DNA of 64,000 nt from Saccharothrix sp. S26 (lineage in GTDB: Bacteria; Actinomycetota; Actinomycetes; Mycobacteriales; Pseudonocardiaceae): positions 62,001-126,000 of the forward strand of contig NZ_JAJUWT010000021.1 in the NCBI RefSeq assembly GCF_021390395.1, written 5' to 3'. Shown in pieces: positions 38,277 through 44,872 of this stretch (positions are counted from its first letter, which is position 1; each line of letters begins with the position of its first letter). A program made the translations under genes and the position numbers. The notes beneath the pieces are model-generated. The model saw only the letters and a list, made by a program, of their open reading frames with translations. It did no database searches and was not told the DNA's origin.

Positions 38277-38396
38277 TCACAGCAGCAGGTTCAGCAGCAC
38301 GGTGAGCAGGACCGACAGCGCCACCGAGACCACCAGCATCGTCAGGCACCCGGCGCGGCCGCCGAGGAACTCGACCCGGGTGCCGCCCCAGCGCAC
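38277..38396 (-). CDS. Small single-span membrane protein, 39 residues
   Basis: GTG 38396 to TGA 38277, preceded by GGTGAG at a suitable distance; an in-frame stop lies three codons upstream, which fixes the start. The protein begins RWGGTRVEFLGGRAGCL and ends in one hydrophobic helix (MLVVSVALSVLLTVLLNLLL). The layout (Arg/Gly-rich head, single helix, no tail) resembles small actinobacterial membrane peptides of unknown function. It is too short for confident coding statistics, but the start, the Shine-Dalgarno and the clean helix support it. Confidence 0.5.
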   Translation of the reverse strand: MRWGGTRVEFLGGRAGCLTMLVVSVALSVLLTVLLNLLL

Positions 38397-38416
38397 GGTC
38401 GCTCACCCGCCGCGGT

Positions 38417-38686
38417 TCACAGCCCCGTGGTGCGGTGCTCGGTGACCTGGTGCTTCTTGCGGCCCGCCAGACCGGCCAGCCCCAGCAGGCCCAACAGGCC
38501 CAGCAGGCCCCAGTTGCCGGTGCTGCCGCCGTCGTCGTTGTCGCTGTGGTCGGTCTGGGCCGTCTGGGCGCTCACCGCGCCGCCGTCGCGCGGCACGGCC
38601 TCGTCGGCGACCGCGGAGGCGGCCGGCGCACCGGCCAGGGCCGCACCGAGGACGAGGGCGCTCAGGGCTCGCTTCGTGACGTCCAT
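38417..38686 (-). CDS. WGxxGxxG-type secreted small protein with C-terminal anchor
   Basis: 89 residues. An N-terminal signal peptide (RALSALVLGAALAGAPAASA) is followed by a short polar, acidic stretch (QTDHSDNDDGGSTGN). The C-terminal sorting-like tail has the WGLLGLLG motif, a Gly/Leu helix and basic RKKH. This is the pattern of WGxxGxxG-family proteins, thought to be held at the outer face of the membrane; the function is unknown. GGAG stands upstream of the ATG. The 304 bp between it and the S9 peptidase gene hold no other convincing gene. Confidence 0.75.
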   Translation of the reverse strand: MDVTKRALSALVLGAALAGAPAASAVADEAVPRDGGAVSAQTAQTDHSDNDDGGSTGNWGLLGLLGLLGLAGLAGRKKHQVTEHRTTGL

Positions 38687-38990
38687 GGGTCAACTCCGAT
38701 CGTCGGGCATCCAAGACGCCACGGGTACCGCTCGGCGGACCGTCCATGCGGCCGCCCGCGAAACCCACACGTCCGTGTGACGCCCCGCCGGAACCGCTGG
38801 GCCGGCCGGGGCGAACGCGTCCCGGCCGGCGGAGCCCGCCGCGCGGCCGGTTCTCCCGCGCGGGATCACGGCGGCCGGTGGCCGTGGTGTCGCTCGGGCG
38901 CGCGGCCGGCGAGACGAGCCCCGCGCCGCGGGGCGAGGCGAGGAGCCGGTCGTGGCCGCCACCACCCCGGTTCCGTGCCCGGTCGCGCGG

Positions 38991-40805
38991 TCAGCTCCCC
39001 GGCGACAGGTGCTCGGCGAACCAGGACACGATCAGGTCGACCGTCTCGGCGAGGCCGGCCCGGTCGATGCCGTGCCCGACGCCGGGGTGCAGCACCAGCC
39101 GCGCCGGTTTGCCCAGCTCGCGCAGCCGGCGGTACATCCGCTCGGACTCCGCCGGGTCGACGTTGGCGTCGTTCTCGCCGTGCATCAGCAGCACCGGGGC
39201 GGTGAGGCGGTGCGCGTTGCCCAGCGGGCTGCGCTCGGTCAGCACGGCCACGTCGGCCGGGTCGTCGGGGTCGCCGATCCAGTCGACGGCCCGCTTGCGC
39301 CAGGTCGGCGGGAACCCCCGGATGTCGCTGAGCAGGTCCGACGGCCCGCACTCGCTCACACCGGCCCGCCACAGGTGCGGCAGCCTGGTCAGGCACGCCA
39401 GCGCGGCGAACCCGCCGTACGACGCGCCGTGCACGCCCAGCCGGGTCGTGTCGGCCCACGGCACGTCGTCGAGCAGCCGGACCGACGCCTCCAGGTCGGC
39501 GAGGTCGCCGCCGCCCCAGTCGCGGTAGATCAGCCGCTGGTAGCGCATGCCGTAGCCGGACGAGCCGCGGATGTTGGGCGCGAGCACGCCGATCCCGCGG
39601 TCCAGGAGCGCCTGCACGGTGGGGAAGAACACCGGCAGCGACTGCGCCTCCGGTCCACCGTGGACGGTCACCACGACCGGCACCGGGTGGTCCTCGCTCG
39701 CCGACGGCGGCCGGTAGAGCAGGCACGGCACCGTCTCGCCGTCGGCGCTGGTCGCGTGCACGACGGTCGGCGGCACGACCGGACCCGGCAGCCGCGCCCC
39801 GCAGTCGGTGAGCCGGCGCGCCCGGTCGGCGGGCAGGTCCACCAGGAACAGGTCGGTCGCCGCGTCCGGCCGGCCGAGCTGCACCAGGAGCTCGCCGGAC
39901 GCGGTGAACCGCAGCGCGTGGCCGTCGAAGCCGAACTCGGTCACCGCGACACCGCGGGGCAGCGCGGTGACCTCGCGCGCGACGCCACCCACCTCCGCCC
40001 ACCGCAAGGTGGTGCAGCCGCCCACGTTGACACCCCACGCCAACCGCGTGCCGTCGGGGGAGAGCGCGGCTCCTTCCACGTCGGACTCCGGGGTGTCGAT
40101 CCAGGTCAGCTCGCCGTCCAGGGACAGCGACGCCAGGCCCAGGAAGTCGCGACCCCGGGTGGTGCACAGGTACACGCCGGACGAGTCGGGCAGCCACGCC
40201 ACGAAGTGGTTCTTCTCCGGCGCGGTCGCGGCGGTGAGCGGCCGCGTGACGCCGGTGGCCAGGTCGCACGCGAACAGGTCCTGCTCGGTCTGCTGGTGCA
40301 GCCGCAGCACGAGCAGCAACCGCGAGTCGGGGGAGAAGCCCATCGGCAGGTAGCGGTCGTCGCCGTGCAGCACGATCCGCTCGGCCCCGGTGCGCAGGTC
40401 GCGCACCAGCACGTCGAACACCTCCGGGTCGCGGGCGTTGGAGGCGTAGGCGAGCATCGTCGCGTCCGGGCTGTACGGCCGGCCCGTCGAGCCGTGCGGC
40501 GGGCCGACCTCGCACCGCACGCCCTCCTCGGCGACCAGCCACCACACCTCGCCCGTGTCCGGGTCGACCTCGGCGAGCCGGTGCTCCTCGCGGCCGTCGA
40601 GGTCGGTGAGCACCAGCAGCCGCGTGCCGTCCGGCCGCCACGCGCACCGGCGGACCGCCCCGGCCACCTCGACGTGCCGCGCGGTCCCGTCCAGCGGCAT
40701 CACGAACGGCTGCGGGCGGCCGGGTGCGTCGCTGACGTAGGCCACGCTCGTGCCGTCGGGGCTCGGCTCGGCCCCGGACACCCAGTCGAAATCGGTCCAG
40801 CCCAC
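38991..40805 (-). CDS. S9-family prolyl oligopeptidase / acylaminoacyl peptidase
   Basis: 604 residues. I start at GTG 40805 because GGAGGG lies eight bases upstream; the TTG at 40841 would add 12 residues. The N-terminal two thirds form a beta-propeller-like region with repeated sequences such as SPDGTSVAYVSD, SPDATMLAYASN and SPDGTRLAWGVN. The C-terminal alpha/beta-hydrolase domain has GSSGYGMRY, the nucleophile elbow HGASYGGFAAL, GENDANV (Asp) and HPGVGHG (His). There is no signal peptide, so it is probably cytosolic and cleaves short peptides or acyl-amino acids. It is divergent from an ArsR-type regulator across about 90 bp, a common control arrangement. Confidence 0.9.
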   Translation of the reverse strand: MGWTDFDWVSGAEPSPDGTSVAYVSDAPGRPQPFVMPLDGTARHVEVAGAVRRCAWRPDGTRLLVLTDLDGREEHRLAEVDPDTGEVWWLVAEEGVRCEVGPPHGSTGRPYSPDATMLAYASNARDPEVFDVLVRDLRTGAERIVLHGDDRYLPMGFSPDSRLLLVLRLHQQTEQDLFACDLATGVTRPLTAATAPEKNHFVAWLPDSSGVYLCTTRGRDFLGLASLSLDGELTWIDTPESDVEGAALSPDGTRLAWGVNVGGCTTLRWAEVGGVAREVTALPRGVAVTEFGFDGHALRFTASGELLVQLGRPDAATDLFLVDLPADRARRLTDCGARLPGPVVPPTVVHATSADGETVPCLLYRPPSASEDHPVPVVVTVHGGPEAQSLPVFFPTVQALLDRGIGVLAPNIRGSSGYGMRYQRLIYRDWGGGDLADLEASVRLLDDVPWADTTRLGVHGASYGGFAALACLTRLPHLWRAGVSECGPSDLLSDIRGFPPTWRKRAVDWIGDPDDPADVAVLTERSPLGNAHRLTAPVLLMHGENDANVDPAESERMYRRLRELGKPARLVLHPGVGHGIDRAGLAETVDLIVSWFAEHLSPGS

Positions 40806-40898
40806 GCGTGCCGCCCTCCGCAGTGATTTCAGATAGTGCAATCGATATCAGTGTGGTAAATCGCTGTCAAGCGCGGTGCGTGGGCTAGCCTCTGCGGC
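40806..40898. promoter_or_regulatory. Divergent promoter between S9 peptidase and ArsR-type regulator
   Basis: For the regulator, CTGTCA (40864-40869), 16 bp and TAGCCT (40886-40891) place the start site at or next to GTG 40899, implying a leaderless mRNA. The AT-rich centre around ATCGATAT near 40841 is the likely operator and peptidase promoter region. Confidence 0.5.
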
Positions 40899-41435
40899 GT
40901 GCCGGCCCCGCCCGATCACCCTGCCCGCGACGCCACGGTCGAGGAGCTCAAGGCGCTCGCCCACCCGTTGCGCTGGCGCATCCTGCGGCTGTGCTGGGAC
41001 CGGGCGTTGACCAACAAGGAGCTGTCGGACCGGCTCGGCGTCGCCCCCGCGACCGTGCTGCGCCACGTGCGGGCGTTGGTGCAGCACGACTTCCTGGCCG
41101 CCGAACCGGTGCGCAGCGGCACGCGCGGTGCGTTGGAACGGCCCTACCGCACGACCGGCCGGACCTGGCGGCTGGGGCTCGTCGACGCCGAGGGCGGGGG
41201 CCTGGGCCAGCGGGTGGAGCTGGCGATGCTGGCCGCGCACCGGGCCGAGGTGGTGGAGGCCGGTCCGGACGCCAACCGGGAGACCGCCCGGGGAGTGCTG
41301 CGCCTGGGCGCGGCCTCGCAGGCCGAGCTGAACGCCCGGCTGCTCGCGCTGATCACCGAGTTCATCGAGCGCGACGAGCCGGACGGCGAACCGCTGAGCT
41401 ACCTGTGGTCGCTGGTCGCGCGACCGCGCGGGTGA
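40899..41435 (+). CDS. ArsR/HTH_20-type transcriptional regulator
   Basis: 178 residues from GTG 40899. The winged helix-turn-helix covers about residues 14-90 (LKALAHPLRWRILRLCWDRA, then LTNKELSDRLGVAPATVLRH and a basic wing ending GALERPYRTTGRTW). The C-terminal half (about 100-178) is a helical effector or dimer domain without Cys pairs, so a metal-sensing role is unlikely. Such regulators often control the divergent gene, here an S9 peptidase. A large palindrome follows the stop codon. Confidence 0.85.
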   Translation: MPAPPDHPARDATVEELKALAHPLRWRILRLCWDRALTNKELSDRLGVAPATVLRHVRALVQHDFLAAEPVRSGTRGALERPYRTTGRTWRLGLVDAEGGGLGQRVELAMLAAHRAEVVEAGPDANRETARGVLRLGAASQAELNARLLALITEFIERDEPDGEPLSYLWSLVARPRG

Positions 41436-41500
41436 CCCGACGCCCACCGCTCGTCCCGTCGACGAAGGCGGGCCGCCGGCGCCGGCGTGGTAGCGCCGGA

Positions 41501-41541
41501 CCGCGTCCGACCGACACAGTGGCTGTGACGGTCGGACGCGG
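41501..41541. promoter_or_regulatory. 41-nt near-perfect palindrome between the ArsR-type gene and the TIR gene
   Basis: Arms CCGCGTCCGACCG (41501-41513) and CGGTCGGACGCGG (41529-41541) are perfectly complementary over 13 bp. They enclose CACAG-TGG-CTGTG, with only an A-A mismatch between the two stems. The element ends 16 bases before the TIR gene start. It may end the upstream transcript, act as an operator, or fold in the leader of the TIR mRNA. Confidence 0.6.
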
Positions 41542-41557
41542 GTGAGGGGGAACGCCG

Positions 41558-44500
41558 GTGCAGTGGGACTTCTTCCTGGCGCACGCCGGCGCGGACAGCC
41601 CCACCGCCGAACGGCTGCGGTCGCTGCTGGCACCGCGCGCCACCGTGTTCGAGGACTCGATGCTGCGCGCCGGCGAGGAGTGGGACGTCGTGCTCGACCG
41701 GCACCTGCGCGCGTCGATGATCACCGTCGTGCTGGTGTCACGGCGCACCGAGCACGCCGTCTACCTGCGTGAGGAGATCGCCCGGGCGATCTCGCTGGCC
41801 CGCGCGGACGGCCGGCGGCGGGTCGTGCCGCTGGTGCTGGAGCACGTGGACGCCCTGCCGTACGGGCTGGAGCTGCGCACGCCGTTGCGGCTGGGCAACG
41901 GGCTCGACCTGGCCGGCGCGGCGGACGCGCTGGTGGAGACGCTGCACGACGCGCGCCGGCCACGCAGCGAAGGGCCGCACGTGGTCGCCGCGCAGCTCGG
42001 ACCGCTGCTGCGGCAGCTCGACCTGGACGCGTTGGGCGGCGTCGAGTCGGACCTGCTGGCGGCGGCGGTGGCCGAGGTGGGCGGGTCGGACGCGCTGTGG
42101 CTGCACCTGGCCCGGCGCGGCCTCGACGCGCGGGTGCTCCTGCCGTCCCTGCCCGGTCACGACGAGGCGGCGGCCCGCTGGGCGCTCGGCGCCGACGCCG
42201 TGCCCGGCGCACGCGACCTGCCGGCCGCGGTGCGCCGGCAACTGGTGCGCCGACTGGCCGACGAACGCGTCGACCTCGACGAGACCTCCGTGCGGCTGCG
42301 GCGCGCGGTGCTGTCCGGCCGCGCGGACGCCCCGGACGCGCGCCGCCTCGCCTCCGCCCTCGACGCCGCGCTGCCGCCGCCCCGGTCGACCGCCACCGAA
42401 GCGGTGCTGGTGCCGCGGGGCGGGTCGGTGGGCCTGCCCGTCGCGCCCTCGCCGTTGCACCGCACCGCGTTGGGCATGACCGCCCTGCCGCCGCGCGAGC
42501 CGGCGCTGGTGGGCCGGGCCGGTCTGGTGGCCGACCTCGCCGAACGCGTCACCGCCCGCCTGGCCCGCCACGGCCGCGCCACGGTGCTGCTCACCGGTCA
42601 GCTCGGCGCGGGTGTCTCGGCGGTGGCGGTCGAGGCGGCGCACGTGCTGGCCGACTGGTTCCCCGGCGGCGTCCGGTACGTCGACCTGCTCGGGCTCGAC
42701 GCCAAGCGGGAGGCGGCGGACGTGGCGAAGCTGGTGTGCCACAGCGTCGGCGTGACGCCCGAGCCGGGCGCGGAGGCCGCGCACCTGCGGACCGCGCTCG
42801 ACGGCCGCGGCCTGCTGCTGGTGCTGGACAACGCGTTGGACGCCAAGCACGTCGCACCGCTGGTCCCCGCGCCGCCCGGCTGCGCGGTCGTCGTCACCTC
42901 GCGCAACCGCACCCAGTCCTACGCCGACGTGGTCGCGCACGTGCCGCCGCTGGAGCGCGCCGCGTCGGTGGAGCTGCTGGCCGACGTGCGGCCCGGCGCG
43001 CCCGCCGAGGCGTTGGACCGCATCGCGGCGGCGTGCGCCGACCTGCCGATGGCGTTGCGGCTCATCGCGGCCTGGATGACCAACCACCCCGAGACCGGCG
43101 TCGAGGGCGTGGCCCGCTTGGTGTCGCGCGAGCGGACCAGGCTCGCGTTCCTGGACGACGACGTGCTGCCGATGCGCCTGGCCATCGAGCTGAGCTACCG
43201 GCACCTCGACGACGACGGCCGCACGGCGTTCCGGTTCCTGCCCGCCGCGCCGGGTTCGGCCGCGACCGCCGAAGCGCTCGGCCACGGGCTGGACCGCGAC
43301 CCGGACCTGACCAGGCTCACCCTCTACCGCCTGGTGGACCGCGGCGTGGCAGGCCACGAGGAGGCCGCCGACCCGCCCGAACCGGTGTTCCGGCTGTTCG
43401 AGCTGGTGCGCCTGTACGCGCGGGAGCGGTTGGCCGAGGAGGATCCGCCCGAGGTGGTGGCCCGCTTCCGGCGGCGGCTGCTGACCAGGCTGCGCGACGA
43501 CCTGCGCGCGGGCGCGGAGCCCGACCTCGCGCTGCGGCTGGACCCCAGCCCGCTGGTCGCCGCGCGCGACCTGGCCGAGCGCGAGGAGTGGTTCGACCTG
43601 GCGGGCGACCTGACCGACGGGCTGCGCACCGTGCACGAGGCGGAGTCCGACGCCGAGGCCGTCCGGCGCGACCGCGAGCACGCGGCCCGCCTCCGCCACC
43701 GCGGCGGTGACGCCGAGACCGCCGCGCGCGGCTACCTGGAGCTGGCGCGCACCCTCGACGGCCGGGCCGCGGAGAACGCGTTCGCGTCGGCCGAGCGCGT
43801 CGCCGCCGACGCCGGGCTCTGGGAGCTGGTCGGCCGGATCACGCACGAGCTGGCCGTGCACCGGGAGGCCGGCGCGGACCTGGCCGGCGCGCTGGAGGCG
43901 GGGGACAGGTCCGTCACCGCGCTGCGTTCCGCCCTCAAGAACGCCACCGCGCTGCCGGTGGCGATCAACAACGCCAGGCTCGCGATCCGCCTGGACGACC
44001 TCGCGACCGCCCGGCGCTGGGCCGCGGTGGCCCACGAGCTGATCGACGCCCGGACGCCGAAGCGCCTGCGTGCCGACGCGGCGTACGAGCAGGCCCGTGC
44101 GACGACCGGCCCCGGTGTGCCCGCGCTGTGGCGGGAGGCGTCGGAGCTGTACGAGCAGGACGGGAAGTTCGGCAGCGCCGGGCTGGCCGCGTTCTTCGGC
44201 GGGCGTGCGGCCCGCGGCCTCGGCGCCGGCGCGGAAGCCGCGGAGCTGTTCCAGGCCGCCGCCCACCTGCACCGCAGGGCGGGCGACCACGACCGGTCGG
44301 TGTGGGCGACGGTCGAACTGGCCGCCGCGTGCGCGGAGATCGGCCACCACGCCCGCGCCCGTGACCTGTTGACCGCGCTGGACGACCAGCCGACCGGGAC
44401 GTGGCGGCCGGGCGTGCTCGCCGAGGTCGAGCTGCGCATCGCCGTGCTGGCCTACCTGGCCGACGGCCTGCGCACCGCGCCGGAGCGCCTGCCCGCCGTC

Positions 44501-44689
44501 CCGGACGACGACGACCGGGCCCGACGACTGAGCCCGGTCGTGGCCGCGCTGCGCGCACCGGAGCGCCACACGATGGCCCTGCGCCGGTTCGCCGAGTCGC
44601 GGATGGTCTTCGAACCACCGCCCTACCGGCCCTGGCTGCACGGCCTGGGCGAGGAACCACCGGACCGCCGCGAGCTGCCCACCGGCTGA
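41558..44689 (+). CDS. TIR-NB-ARC-TPR (STAND) protein with degenerate P-loop
   Basis: 1043 residues from GTG 41558. Residues 1-125 are a TIR-like domain: WDFFLAHAGADS, VFEDSMLRAGEEW, MITVVLVSR and YLREEIARAI, whose Glu72/73 is in the position of the NADase Glu. Residues 140-290 are helical and unassigned. An NB-ARC-like NTPase follows (about 325-620): Walker A reads GQLGAGVSA with Val353 in place of the Lys, while Walker B LLLVLDNA and VVVTSRNR are kept. The last 400 residues are TPR-like helices. TIR-STAND proteins include anti-phage and cell-death sensors, but similar fusions in actinomycetes also sit in regulatory loci. No other defence gene adjoins it. Confidence 0.8.
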   Translation: MQWDFFLAHAGADSPTAERLRSLLAPRATVFEDSMLRAGEEWDVVLDRHLRASMITVVLVSRRTEHAVYLREEIARAISLARADGRRRVVPLVLEHVDALPYGLELRTPLRLGNGLDLAGAADALVETLHDARRPRSEGPHVVAAQLGPLLRQLDLDALGGVESDLLAAAVAEVGGSDALWLHLARRGLDARVLLPSLPGHDEAAARWALGADAVPGARDLPAAVRRQLVRRLADERVDLDETSVRLRRAVLSGRADAPDARRLASALDAALPPPRSTATEAVLVPRGGSVGLPVAPSPLHRTALGMTALPPREPALVGRAGLVADLAERVTARLARHGRATVLLTGQLGAGVSAVAVEAAHVLADWFPGGVRYVDLLGLDAKREAADVAKLVCHSVGVTPEPGAEAAHLRTALDGRGLLLVLDNALDAKHVAPLVPAPPGCAVVVTSRNRTQSYADVVAHVPPLERAASVELLADVRPGAPAEALDRIAAACADLPMALRLIAAWMTNHPETGVEGVARLVSRERTRLAFLDDDVLPMRLAIELSYRHLDDDGRTAFRFLPAAPGSAATAEALGHGLDRDPDLTRLTLYRLVDRGVAGHEEAADPPEPVFRLFELVRLYARERLAEEDPPEVVARFRRRLLTRLRDDLRAGAEPDLALRLDPSPLVAARDLAEREEWFDLAGDLTDGLRTVHEAESDAEAVRRDREHAARLRHRGGDAETAARGYLELARTLDGRAAENAFASAERVAADAGLWELVGRITHELAVHREAGADLAGALEAGDRSVTALRSALKNATALPVAINNARLAIRLDDLATARRWAAVAHELIDARTPKRLRADAAYEQARATTGPGVPALWREASELYEQDGKFGSAGLAAFFGGRAARGLGAGAEAAELFQAAAHLHRRAGDHDRSVWATVELAAACAEIGHHARARDLLTALDDQPTGTWRPGVLAEVELRIAVLAYLADGLRTAPERLPAVPDDDDRARRLSPVVAALRAPERHTMALRRFAESRMVFEPPPYRPWLHGLGEEPPDRRELPTG

Positions 44690-44872
44690 AGCCCACGGGT
44701 GCGGGGGGACTCCGAGGACACCACGCTGCCCGGCCCGGTCCTGGCGGACCCGCGAGGGCGGGACCAGGGGGTTCGACGGACAGGAGTGACGTGGTGGCGG
44801 CGGGCCGCGGTGGTTGGCGGTCGGGCCGTCCTGGCTGCGCTTGGCCACGCCCGCCGCACAGGTCCGGCGAGG

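Noticed and set aside
38690-38965. A 91-codon minus-strand frame between the WGxxGxxG gene and the S9 peptidase gene
   Set aside because: Arg/Pro/Ala-rich with no structure or start signal; probably intergenic sequence that happens to lack stops.
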